Positions 1 through 7,442 of a DNA stretch of 56,875 nt are shown here, piece after piece (positions within the stretch are counted from its first letter, which is position 1; each line of letters starts with the position of its first letter). Origin of the DNA: Thiobacillus sp. UBA3361. Its GTDB lineage: Bacteria; Pseudomonadota; Gammaproteobacteria; Burkholderiales; Thiobacillaceae. A model generated the notes under the pieces. That model had not been told where the DNA came from, made no database searches, and saw nothing but the letters and a program-made list of their open reading frames with translations. Location of the stretch: the NCBI GenBank assembly GCA_002360535.1, contig DEQR01000075.1:1-56875 (forward strand), read 5' to 3'. The position numbers and the translations under genes are program-made.

Positions 1-2
1 GA

Positions 3-1058
3 ACACCCCAGCGGGACATGCTGCGGGTGGACAGCATGCCCTTGAAGTACCACAAGGACGACGGCGCCGGCGTGTTCCGCCCCCAGCTGGACCCCAAGCA
101 CGGCTTCGACCGCCAGTGGAACCTGAAGAAGCTGCTCACCTCCCACGAAAACGCCCACATCGCCTTCACCCTCTCGGCCCAGGCGGTCATGGGGGCCTTC
201 GTCATGCTGATGTCCGGCGCCTTCGCCGGGCTGGACACCCTGGCCACCCTCGTCGTCATGCTGGCGCTGATGAGCTTCGGCCTGTTCAAGCTCAACATGC
301 ACCTGGGCAAGCCCCATCGCTTCTATCGCGGTTTCAACAACTGGCGGCTGTCGCCGGTGAGCCGGGAGATCGCCGGGGTCTCCCTGTTCTTCGCCGGCCT
401 GACGGGCACCACCTTCTTCACCCTGTTCCCCGGCTTCCCCTTCGCCGAGTTGCTGAAACCGGCAGCCATGGGGGCGGGCCTGGTCGGATTGGGCTTCGGC
501 GGCTACTACATGTACAAGCTCTACCGCATCAAGGCCCGGCCCTTCTGGGACCACTGGCAGACCGGGTCCAGCTTCATCGGCACCGGCCTGGGCCTGGGCG
601 GCCTGCTGCTGGGCCTGCTGGGCACGGCGCAAGGCGTAATGACCGGCGAACTGGCCGCCGGCCTGGGCGCGCTCATGGCCTTGGGCTTCGGCCTGGAGGG
701 CATCGGCCTGCTGGCCCATGCCCACGACCTGAACACCCGGGACAACGAGGGTGCCGCCTCGCACTACGAGCAGGCCACCCGCTACGGCTGGCCCTACCTG
801 CTGCGCAATGGCCTGCTGGGCCTGTCCCTGGTGCTGGCCGCGCTGCTGGCCCTGACCGGTTCCGCCGGCCTGTTCGCGCCCCTGCTGGTCACCGCCCTGG
901 CCGCCGCCATCATCGGCCGCGCCCTGTTCTACGTGCTGGTAATCCCCACCACCATGCCCGGCGCCTTCTTCTGGCGCAACAAGGGCTTCGTGGAACACGC
1001 CAAGGAAGTAGGCCTGGCGGAGATGCCCCAGCTGGGGGTGGTGCCAGATACCCATTGA
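3..1058 (+). CDS. DmsC/NrfD-like molybdoenzyme membrane anchor, 5' end cut
   Basis: Membrane anchor of a DMSO-reductase-family molybdoenzyme (DmsC type), expected to pass electrons between the quinone pool and an FeS/molybdopterin pair encoded upstream, outside the window. After a hydrophilic start the protein has about eight hydrophobic segments, beginning with the stretch around SAQAVMGAFVMLM, followed by the family-like LGKPHRFYRGFNNW loop. The frame has no stop before the window edge. The residues before and after the first ATG (position 18) read like the C-terminal tail of a DmsB-type ferredoxin subunit, so this may be the end of a DmsB-DmsC fusion; ATGs at 18 or 53 are alternative starts. 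In sulfur oxidisers such anchors serve sulfite- or sulfur-oxidising enzymes (SoeC) as well as reductases, and the substrate cannot be told from this subunit. Confidence 0.7.
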   Translation, partial: TPQRDMLRVDSMPLKYHKDDGAGVFRPQLDPKHGFDRQWNLKKLLTSHENAHIAFTLSAQAVMGAFVMLMSGAFAGLDTLATLVVMLALMSFGLFKLNMHLGKPHRFYRGFNNWRLSPVSREIAGVSLFFAGLTGTTFFTLFPGFPFAELLKPAAMGAGLVGLGFGGYYMYKLYRIKARPFWDHWQTGSSFIGTGLGLGGLLLGLLGTAQGVMTGELAAGLGALMALGFGLEGIGLLAHAHDLNTRDNEGAASHYEQATRYGWPYLLRNGLLGLSLVLAALLALTGSAGLFAPLLVTALAAAIIGRALFYVLVIPTTMPGAFFWRNKGFVEHAKEVGLAEMPQLGVVPDTH

Positions 1059-1164
1059 ACCCACACGGGGATTGCCTCTCGATGCAGCGCACAATTACTA
1101 TCGCCTACCGCCTGCCCGCGCCGAGCGGCGTGGACAAACCCAACACAGCAAGAGGAGCCCTGCA

Positions 1165-1614
1165 ATGATCGTCAGCGAGATCATGACCCGCAACCTGAAG
1201 ACCGTGACCCCCGACACCCCGATGGCCTCCGTGGTGGCGGACATGTGCTTGTACCGGATCAGCGGCATGCCGGTCATCGAGGGCGACAACACGTTGGTCG
1301 GCTTCGTCGCCGAGAAGGACGTGCTGCACCACCTGTTCCCCAGCCTGGAGGACTCCATGAACATCTTCAACGTGGTCGATTTCGAGGCCATGGAGGACTT
1401 GTACAAGGGCATGATGGGCCTGACGGTGAACGACCTGATGACCCGCAAGGCGATCACCGTCAGCCCGGACATGCCCATCCTCAAGGCCACCTCGATCATG
1501 GTCCGGCATCGCTTCCGGCGCATCCCGGTGGCCAGCGGCGACAAGCTGCTGGGCATGCTTTCCCTGGGCGACGTGCACAAAGCCCTGTTCAAGAAGGCCG
1601 TCACCGCCGGCTGA
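1165..1614 (+). CDS. CBS-domain pair protein
   Basis: Small cytosolic protein of 149 residues made of two CBS motifs (residues about 1-60 and 85-145), each opening with a typical repeat start (SEIMTRNLKTVTPDTPM and NDLMTRKAITVSPDMPI). Such Bateman modules bind adenosine nucleotides and act as energy or redox sensors. The ATG at 1165 is chosen because AGAGGAG lies about 8 bases upstream; a longer open frame from 1072 has no ribosome site and adds unrelated residues. It lies about 100 bp after the DmsC-like gene, so co-transcription is possible. Its partner protein is unknown. Confidence 0.85.
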   Translation: MIVSEIMTRNLKTVTPDTPMASVVADMCLYRISGMPVIEGDNTLVGFVAEKDVLHHLFPSLEDSMNIFNVVDFEAMEDLYKGMMGLTVNDLMTRKAITVSPDMPILKATSIMVRHRFRRIPVASGDKLLGMLSLGDVHKALFKKAVTAG

Positions 1615-1677
1615 CCCGTCGGCGGCGCCACACTCGCCCTGCCCTTGCCGGAGACTCGCCTCCCGTCCTTGTTCTCC

Positions 1678-1730
1678 CCCTGAAATAATTCAGGGATACC
1701 CCTCCTGCCCTGCCCGGCGCTGTCTATATT
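1678..1730 (+). promoter_or_regulatory. CCCTGAA-N4-TTCAGGG palindrome and candidate -10
   Basis: A perfect inverted repeat with 7-bp arms (1678-1684 and 1689-1695, spacer ATAA) lies about 90 bp upstream of the cytochrome-globin start. TATATT at 1725-1730 could serve as a -10 box. No convincing -35 is present, which fits an activator-dependent promoter with the palindrome centred near -50. A role as terminator for the CBS gene is less likely because no T-run follows. The binding protein is unknown. Confidence 0.4.
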
Positions 1731-1785
1731 AGTAGTGCCTTATGACCATATCAAAGGCATGGTTAAAACTCTTGGGGAAAACATC

Positions 1786-2457
1786 ATGAAAGGGTATGTG
1801 AAGATCGCATTGGCGGTACTGCTGGGCATGACCGCGTTGAGCGCCCATGGCGCTGGCGACATTCAGATGGGCAAGATGAAGGCGGCATATTGCGCGACCT
1901 GCCACGGTGAAGACGGCAAGCGCGATCTGCCCCTGATCACCGGCGGGAGTTCGCGGCTGGCGGGGATGGAACCCGCTAAGTTCGTCCGGGCGCTGAAGGA
2001 CTACCGGGAAGGCCGGCGCTTCCACCCGATGATGCAGTTCTTCGTCATCCCCCTCGCCGAAAAGGACATGGAGGACATGGCCGCCTGGTATGCCAGCCAG
2101 GGCCCCAACCTCTATGAACGGCTGGGCGGCAGGGAGGCCATCAACGCCGTGGTGAAGGACCTGCTGGCCAACGGCATGGCCGACCCGCGGCTCCATCCAC
2201 GCCTGTCCAAGATGAACGCCGCGAAATGCGAGTTGATGCTGACGAACCAGTTGTGCGAAGCCACGGGCGGGCCGTGCAAGTACACCGGACGCGACATGAA
2301 GACCGCCCACGCGGGCAAGAACGTGACCGAGGTCGAATGGCAGGGCTTCGCGGAAAACCTGATGAAGACCTTCGACCGCTTCAATGTGCCGGCGCGGGAA
2401 CGCAACGAACTGCTTAACCTGATCGTGCCCATGAAGGCCGACATCGTCGGGCATTGA
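1786..2457 (+). CDS. Secreted cytochrome c - truncated haemoglobin fusion
   Basis: A 223-residue two-haem protein. Residues 1-23 form a signal peptide (MKGYVKIALAVLLG...AHGA). Residues 24-105 are a class-I-like cytochrome c domain with the haem-attachment motif CATCH at 36-40. Residues 109-223 are a group-I truncated globin starting at LYERLGGREAI, with the probable proximal histidine at H175 (AHAGKNVTEVEW). The signal peptide places the globin in the periplasm, which is unusual. The pairing suggests an electron-transfer domain serving a globin that binds O2, NO or sulfur species, but the reaction is not known. ATG 1786 is preferred (GGGGAAAA upstream, clean signal peptide); in-frame starts at 1735 (GTG) and 1759 exist. 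The 65-residue Cys-rich gene follows 52 bp downstream. Confidence 0.85.
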   Translation: MKGYVKIALAVLLGMTALSAHGAGDIQMGKMKAAYCATCHGEDGKRDLPLITGGSSRLAGMEPAKFVRALKDYREGRRFHPMMQFFVIPLAEKDMEDMAAWYASQGPNLYERLGGREAINAVVKDLLANGMADPRLHPRLSKMNAAKCELMLTNQLCEATGGPCKYTGRDMKTAHAGKNVTEVEWQGFAENLMKTFDRFNVPARERNELLNLIVPMKADIVGH

Positions 2458-2509
2458 CCGGGCGTGCGACGGCTATCCGCTCGTCCCATTTCCCGGAAGG
2501 AGGTGAACC

Positions 2510-2707
2510 ATGACACGCACCATCAGCAAGCTGGACCGGGCACTTGCAACGGTTTGCGAGTATTGCCCGGTGTGCGTGACCGCCCGCAAATCCCAGTCGG
2601 GCGTCATCCACAATTTCGTGAAGTTCGCCGAAACCAAGTTCTGCCCGTTCTGCCGGGCCTACGGCCGGGTGCACGGGCATCCGGCACACCTCCCGGATAC
2701 CCGTTGA
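2510..2707 (+). CDS. Small Cys-rich (CxxC) protein of unknown function
   Basis: A 65-residue cytosolic protein with a strong ribosome site (GGAAGGAGGTG) before ATG 2510. It carries CEYCPVC in the N-terminal half and CPFC near residues 45-48, five cysteines in two clusters. That is enough for a zinc ribbon or a redox or metal-handling role. No signal peptide or membrane segment is visible. It follows the cytochrome-globin gene by 52 bp on the same strand and is probably co-expressed, so a role in that protein's maturation or redox control is possible but unproven. I do not recognise the family. Confidence 0.7.
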   Translation: MTRTISKLDRALATVCEYCPVCVTARKSQSGVIHNFVKFAETKFCPFCRAYGRVHGHPAHLPDTR

Positions 2708-2717
2708 GGGGGCTTGA

Positions 2718-4172
2718 TCAGTAGCGGATCCGTGCCCGCCAGGTAAGTACCGACTTGCCTTCGGCGGGCACGGGAACATCCCATGCGGCGGTCTGGGCGG
2801 TGTCCTTCCTGTGCGGGAGGCTCTCCGCCACCATCTGCCAGTCGCCGGGCATCGGTTCGATGACCTTGACCACCACGTCTTCTTTCTTGGCGTTGCGGAT
2901 CTCGATCTGATAGGCGGTCTCGATCACCCCGCCGCCGCGCCCGAAAGCGGCGATCTTCTGGAAGTCGGTCTGCTTCTTGTCGGCGCTGATGTCGAAGGCA
3001 TCGCCCAGCTTCAGACGCAGCCGCTCACCCTTGGCGGTGTGGTCGATGCGGTCCTCGCCGATGAATTGCGCACGCCCGGCGCTATCCTTCTTATAGACCC
3101 GCACCACGCCCTTGGGCAGCGGCAGGCCGAGGCCGGAGCCCCTGCCGTCGGCCTTGTTGTCGAATTCCATGAACACACCGGCCTTGAGCTTCCGGCCCAG
3201 GTCGCCGTACTGGCCGCTGTAGTAGTACTCGGCGCCGCGCAGCTGGTATTCCTTGGCCACCGGCACCTTCTGGGCCGACAGCAGCGCCACCTGCTTGGTC
3301 TGCTGGTCCTGGATGCTGGTGGGCCGGCCCAGGGTGTAGAGGTGGTACTCGAACAGGGACTCCTCGCTCATGTCGGCGGCGGCTTCGGCCATCGCCGGCG
3401 CGGCGCGCGCCATGACCATGCGCTTCATCTCCGGCCGCACCCGGTTCACGTCGCCGGCCACCAGTTGCAGGCGGGCATTGTTGTAGGCGGAGCCGCTCTG
3501 GTTGGTGAGCGTCACCCAGCCGTTCAGGTCCAGGGTCTTGTCATCACCGGACAGTTCGGCCACGTAGTCCGCCTTCCAGGACAGGCCGCCACTCAGGTAG
3601 CTCAGTTCCAGATCGCGCTCGCCGGCCTGGTCCGTCACGAAGTCCATGGTCAGGGTGGGCCGGTCGCGCAGATTCGGAGGTACCACACCGTAGGCGATGC
3701 GCGCGTTGGGCGCCAGACCGGTTTCCACCCTGCCGTCCACGATGTACTTCAGCACCACGCCTCCATTGGCGGCCAGGACGGTGGCGGCTTCCACCGACTC
3801 GGTGCCGGTCATGGGCAGGGTCTTGATCACCCGGACCACCTGGCCCACGTATTTCTCCAGCAGCTTCTGCGGGGTGAGCAGGTCGAAGTCGAAGTTCTGC
3901 TCCAGCAGGGTCAGGGGCTTGCCGTCCAGGCTGGTGAGCAGGCCGGTCTCGGGCTGGATGCGGGCCGACACATCGCGCCAGGCCAGCAGGTTTTCTCCGT
4001 TCACCAGCTTCACCCGGCGGCTGTCTTTCACCAGCGCCAGGTCGCTATTGTAGATGGTCACCGCCAGGGCGGTCTGCTCGGCCTGGTTGGACGTCCGCTC
4101 GTCCACCGCCCAGGCGGTGGCGGCAAAGGCCAGTGTCAGGCCGGCGGCCAGACAGTGCATATGGGATTTCAT
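2718..4172 (-). CDS. DUF4139-domain exported protein
   Basis: A 484-residue exported protein with signal peptide MKSHMHCLAAGLTLAFAATAWA. The body is beta-rich and resembles the DUF4139 family: an early ALAVTIYNSDLALVKDSR stretch and a C-terminal YQIEIRNAKKEDVVVKVIEPMPG region typical of the conserved domain. The function of this family is unknown; members are periplasmic or surface proteins. ATG 4172 is supported by GGAGAAAG just upstream; an upstream TTG at 4190 adds only six residues. It converges with the Cys-rich gene, leaving 10 bp between the two stops. Confidence 0.8.
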   Translation of the reverse strand: MKSHMHCLAAGLTLAFAATAWAVDERTSNQAEQTALAVTIYNSDLALVKDSRRVKLVNGENLLAWRDVSARIQPETGLLTSLDGKPLTLLEQNFDFDLLTPQKLLEKYVGQVVRVIKTLPMTGTESVEAATVLAANGGVVLKYIVDGRVETGLAPNARIAYGVVPPNLRDRPTLTMDFVTDQAGERDLELSYLSGGLSWKADYVAELSGDDKTLDLNGWVTLTNQSGSAYNNARLQLVAGDVNRVRPEMKRMVMARAAPAMAEAAADMSEESLFEYHLYTLGRPTSIQDQQTKQVALLSAQKVPVAKEYQLRGAEYYYSGQYGDLGRKLKAGVFMEFDNKADGRGSGLGLPLPKGVVRVYKKDSAGRAQFIGEDRIDHTAKGERLRLKLGDAFDISADKKQTDFQKIAAFGRGGGVIETAYQIEIRNAKKEDVVVKVIEPMPGDWQMVAESLPHRKDTAQTAAWDVPVPAEGKSVLTWRARIRY

Positions 4173-4448
4173 TCGCTTTCTCCAAACCAATCACGGCTCC
4201 CCGGCCTGCGCCGGGCATGACGCGGGACGTGCCCGCACGGGCCGCGCGACGTCTCACGGTTACCAGTGTACGCATGGGAATGTCCGAGGGAAACGCATCG
4301 TCTGCCCTGGCGCGTGGCGCGCCTCACCACGGCCCGCCGCCCGTGGACATCCCACCGGGCTCTGACCGGGCATGCCGCGCCTACGTTCCGCCGACCCGAG
4401 CTTCGGGGCATCGTACAATCGCACCTGTCATTCCTACTCCGTCCATTC

Positions 4449-5396
4449 ATGTCCCCCCCCCCATCTGGCCAGCGCGGCACCGCCAAGACCGCGCGCATCC
4501 CCGTCAAGGTCGTGGCCGGCGAGCCGTTGCGCAAGCCGGAATGGATCCGCATCCGCGTCGGCCACGGCGAGAACTACCAGGCGGTGAAGCGCATCCTGCG
4601 CGAACAGAAGCTGCACACCGTCTGCGAGGAGGCCGCCTGCCCCAACTTGGGCGAATGCTTCGGCAAGGGCACCGCCACCTTCATGATCCTGGGCGGCCTG
4701 TGCACCCGCCGCTGCCCGTTCTGCGACGTGGCCCACGGCCGGCCCGAGCCGCCCGACGCCGACGAGACGCGCCACCTGGCGGAGAGCATCGCCGCCCTGG
4801 GGCTCACCTATGTGGTGATCACCAGCGTTGACCGGGACGACCTGCGGGACGGCGGCGCCGGGCACTTCGCCGCCTGCATCCGCGCTGTGCGCGAACGCTC
4901 GCCGGCCACCCGCATCGAGATCCTGACCCCCGACTTCCTGGGCCGGGTGGAGGCGGCGCTCGACCAACTGGCCGAGGCCCCGCCGGACGTATTCAACCAT
5001 AACCTGGAGACCGTACCGAGGCTCTACCGCCAGGCCCGGCCGGGTGCCGACTACGCCCATTCCCTGGAATTGCTGCGCGCCGTCAAGGAAAGGCTGCCGG
5101 AACTGCCCACCAAGTCCGGCCTGATGGTCGGCCTGGGGGAGACCGACGAGGAAATCCTGGCGGTGATGCGCGACCTGCGCGCCCACGGCGTCGATATGCT
5201 GACCATCGGCCAGTACCTGCAGCCGCGCGCCGGCAACCTGATGGTACAGCGCTACGTGCCCCCCGAGACCTTCGGGGAATACGAACGCGCCGCGCGGGAG
5301 ATGGGCTTCAGGCACGCCGCCTGCGGGCCGCTGGTGCGCTCCAGCTACCACGCCGACCAACAGGCGCACGGCGCCGGGGTTGCCAGCGAATGCTAG
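4449..5396 (+). CDS. lipA: Lipoyl synthase
   Basis: Radical-SAM enzyme that inserts two sulfurs into octanoyl groups on the lipoyl domains of 2-oxoacid dehydrogenases and glycine cleavage H protein. It has 315 residues, normal for the family. The auxiliary cluster cysteines are C59, C64 and C70 (CEEAACPNLGEC), the radical-SAM cysteines C85, C89 and C92 (CTRRCPFC), and the C-terminal RSSYHAD carries the serine ligand of the auxiliary cluster. ATG 4449 places the usual short variable N-terminus before PEWIRIR. No lipB is adjacent; the 276 bp upstream hold no gene I can support. Confidence 0.97.
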   Translation: MSPPPSGQRGTAKTARIPVKVVAGEPLRKPEWIRIRVGHGENYQAVKRILREQKLHTVCEEAACPNLGECFGKGTATFMILGGLCTRRCPFCDVAHGRPEPPDADETRHLAESIAALGLTYVVITSVDRDDLRDGGAGHFAACIRAVRERSPATRIEILTPDFLGRVEAALDQLAEAPPDVFNHNLETVPRLYRQARPGADYAHSLELLRAVKERLPELPTKSGLMVGLGETDEEILAVMRDLRAHGVDMLTIGQYLQPRAGNLMVQRYVPPETFGEYERAAREMGFRHAACGPLVRSSYHADQQAHGAGVASEC

Positions 5397-5408
5397 CCGT
5401 CGCGGCGA

Positions 5409-5774
5409 TCAGCGCCCTTTCTTCGCCTCCAGCATGGCCTTCAAGTCGGCGAAGGGATTCGAGGTCGCCGCGCCGGTGGCATCCCCGTCACCCGAACGGC
5501 CCCCCATGTCCTTCAGCTTGGAATGCTCGTGCTCGTGGCAGTAAGTGCAGAGCAGTTCCCAGTTGCTGCCGTCGGGCGGGTTGTCGTCGTGGTTGCCGTT
5601 CTTGTGGTGGACTTCGAGGAGTTGCAGATTGGTGTGGGTGAAGGTGCGCGCGCAACGTCCGCACACCCATGGGAATAATTTCAGCGCCCGCGCTCGGTAG
5701 CCGGCCTCACGCCTCTCCGCCTCGCGGCGGGCTTCGAGGACGAGCTTGTCGAGACGGTCGTTTGCCTGGGACAT
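5409..5774 (-). CDS. YajD-type HNH nuclease family protein
   Basis: A 121-residue protein with an HNH-like zinc domain: paired cysteines CGRC near residue 38, the LLEVHHKNGNHDDN motif in the middle and CTYCHEHEH after it, as in the YajD family. The N-terminus is a charged helix (residues 1-30) and the C-terminus is variable. Family members are presumed nucleases of unknown biological role. ATG 5774 follows GAGG; ATG 5792 is an alternative. It converges with lipA, with 12 bp between the stops. Confidence 0.85.
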   Translation of the reverse strand: MSQANDRLDKLVLEARREAERREAGYRARALKLFPWVCGRCARTFTHTNLQLLEVHHKNGNHDDNPPDGSNWELLCTYCHEHEHSKLKDMGGRSGDGDATGAATSNPFADLKAMLEAKKGR

Positions 5775-5863
5775 GGAAACCTCGTGACGCATCGCGGATG
5801 GGATGCGTCCATCTTCCTACGCCGGGGAGGCCGGGTAAAGACCGTCCCGGCCCGATGGCGGTC

Positions 5864-6136
5864 CTAGGATTTGCGCCGTGCGTGCCCCGGAGCGGAGGGG
5901 CGCGGCGTGGCATTCGCTTCCTTGTGGCGGAAGTTGATGCGGCCCTTGGTCAGATCGTAGGGCGACATTTCCAGGGTCACCCGGTCGCCGGCCAGGATAC
6001 GGATGCGGTGCTTGCGCATCTTGCCGGATGCATAGGCCATCACCTCGGCGCCGTTTTCCAGGGTGACGCGAAACAGGGTTTGCGGCAGCACTTCGCTGAT
6101 GACGCCTTCGAGCTCAACCAATTCTTCCTTGGTCAT
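5864..6136 (-). CDS. infA: Translation initiation factor IF-1
   Basis: OB-fold initiation factor that binds the 30S A site. Recognisable by GVISEVLPQTLFRVTLENG, KMRKHRIRILAGDRV and the conserved end SPYDLTKGRINFRHK. The core is complete; the protein runs about 18 residues past the usual 72 with a basic Pro/Arg/Lys tail. It sits alone, away from a ribosomal-protein operon, as do second infA copies in many betaproteobacteria. GGGAGTG precedes ATG 6136. Confidence 0.95.
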   Translation of the reverse strand: MTKEELVELEGVISEVLPQTLFRVTLENGAEVMAYASGKMRKHRIRILAGDRVTLEMSPYDLTKGRINFRHKEANATPRPSAPGHARRKS

Positions 6137-6243
6137 GGATCACTCCCTAGGGATGTAATGGGCGTCCGGGCCGCTCAGCGGGGCCGGACAATAATGTAGG
6201 GACTGTGGAAAGCGCGGTGCGCGCAAGCCCGGCGCGGCCGGAC

Positions 6244-6450
6244 TCAGAGCACCTTCAGATCGGTGGCGGCGGGCCGCCCGTCACGCCCCTGCTCGATCTC
6301 GAACGACACCCGCTGGTTCTCGGCCAGCGACGCGAGACCGGCGCGCTGGACCGCGGAGATATGCACGAACACGTCCTTGGCGCCGCCGTCCGGCTGTATG
6401 AAGCCGAAGCCCTTGCTGAGATTGAAAAATTTGACGATGCCAGTGGCCAT
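6244..6450 (-). CDS. Cold-shock domain protein (copy 1)
   Basis: A 68-residue single cold-shock domain, an RNA/DNA chaperone. RNP1 is KGFGFIQPD and RNP2 is DVFVHISAV; the rest follows the CspA fold. It is more divergent than the copy at 6825 (GIVKFFNLSKGF against GTVKWFNDAKGF). The two genes are divergently transcribed from one shared upstream region. Confidence 0.95.
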   Translation of the reverse strand: MATGIVKFFNLSKGFGFIQPDGGAKDVFVHISAVQRAGLASLAENQRVSFEIEQGRDGRPAATDLKVL

Positions 6451-6824
6451 GGCGTCCCTCCGGAAATACCGTTGCCATGTCCGATATGTAACACGGCATC
6501 AAATTACAAGTGGGGATGACCAGAAAGACGCACCCGGACGGGTGAGCGGAAATGACCCAGCACCAATTCGACCCCCGCATTCTACGTGGCGCGCATCGGA
6601 CTGGCCAGGAATATGTCTCGGCGACCGGGCGAACGAAAAATAGTGGTTGCCAAGCAGGAATATCGCGCGTATGGTGGCCGCGCAGTCAATTCAAGCAGTG
6701 TAGTTTCAGTTCCGCAGTCACAGCCCGCAACGGCACCGTCACTTCAGTACCCACTACAGTCCTTGATGCCGCCGCACCCAACACCGGGCGCGTGCCCGGA
6801 TTTATAGTTCGCATAGGAATGTAT
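6451..6824. other. Intergenic region between divergent cold-shock genes
   Basis: This 374-bp stretch separates two divergent cold-shock genes and presumably holds both promoters and their leaders. It contains AT-rich islands, such as the one around 6640-6665, in otherwise GC-rich DNA. I see no coding sequence with a ribosome site. Long structured 5' leaders are typical of cold-shock genes, but no specific thermosensor fold can be shown by eye. Confidence 0.4.
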
Positions 6825-7028
6825 ATGGCAACCGGTACAGTGAAATGGTTCAACGACGCTAAGGGCTTCGGTTTTATTACCCCCGACGAAGGGGGCGATG
6901 ATCTGTTCGCCCACTTCTCCGAAATCCAGGATAGCGGTTTCAAATCCCTGAAAGAGGCGCAGCGCGTGTCCTTCGAGGTGAAGAGCGGCCCCAAGGGCAA
7001 GCTGGCAGCCTCCATCAAGCCGCTGTAA
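6825..7028 (+). CDS. Cold-shock domain protein (copy 2)
   Basis: A 67-residue CspA-family nucleic-acid chaperone with RNP1 KGFGFITPD and RNP2 DLFAHFSEI, and the family-standard start MATGTVKWFND. ATG 6825 is preferred over the in-frame ATG at 6819 because AGGA ends 6 bases before it. A strong intrinsic terminator follows at 7081. Confidence 0.97.
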   Translation: MATGTVKWFNDAKGFGFITPDEGGDDLFAHFSEIQDSGFKSLKEAQRVSFEVKSGPKGKLAASIKPL

Positions 7029-7080
7029 TTCCGCGATTCGGGGTGCCCGATCAGCTCGGGCCGCCTTTCCGGAATGGATG

Positions 7081-7110
7081 AACGGCCGGGTCACTGACCC
7101 GGCCGTTTTT
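7081..7110 (+). terminator. Intrinsic terminator after the cold-shock gene
   Basis: A ten-base-pair stem (AACGGCCGGG at 7081-7090 with CCCGGCCGTT at 7098-7107) around a 7-nt loop, running into five T residues at 7106-7110. It lies 53 bp after the cold-shock stop. Being largely symmetrical, it may also work for slyX coming from the other side. Confidence 0.85.
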
Positions 7111-7153
7111 CTTGGTGGCCGCCGGACATCGCGGCGGGCCTTGAACCGCGCGC

Positions 7154-7369
7154 TCAATAGTGCGGCGGGATCTCCTCGCGCAGCCTGTCCGCCGCCTCGT
7201 CGGCGGCGTCGCTCCGGCTGCCGGCCTGCATCTGGCGATACAGCAGACGCAACTGTTCCTGCAGCCCGTCGATTTGTTCCTGCAGGCGCCAGACGCTCCG
7301 GTTGAGGGCCTCGATCTGATCCTCGGCGAAGCTCAGCTTGGCCTCCAGCTCGCTCAGTCTCGTTTCCAT
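7154..7369 (-). CDS. slyX: SlyX family protein
   Basis: A 71-residue coiled-coil protein with heptad-like leucine spacing through residues 1-48 (ETRLSELEAKLSFAEDQIE...LQEQIDGLQEQL) and the characteristic PPHY ending of SlyX proteins. The function is unknown; in enterobacteria it lies beside slyD. Here the neighbours are a cold-shock gene and an MFS exporter. Confidence 0.9.
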   Translation of the reverse strand: METRLSELEAKLSFAEDQIEALNRSVWRLQEQIDGLQEQLRLLYRQMQAGSRSDAADEAADRLREEIPPHY

Positions 7370-7442
7370 GGACGTTCTCCTGTTCCGCCCAGCTTAGCGC
7401 GGAACGGGCGGGCGTTGCAGTCCCAGTCCCGCGCGCGGCGGC

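Noticed and set aside
2811..4220. Long open frame antisense to the DUF4139 gene
   Set aside because: It has His/Gly/Val/Leu/Gln-rich low-complexity sequence typical of the mirror of a GC-rich gene, and the opposite strand has a signal peptide and recognisable domain.
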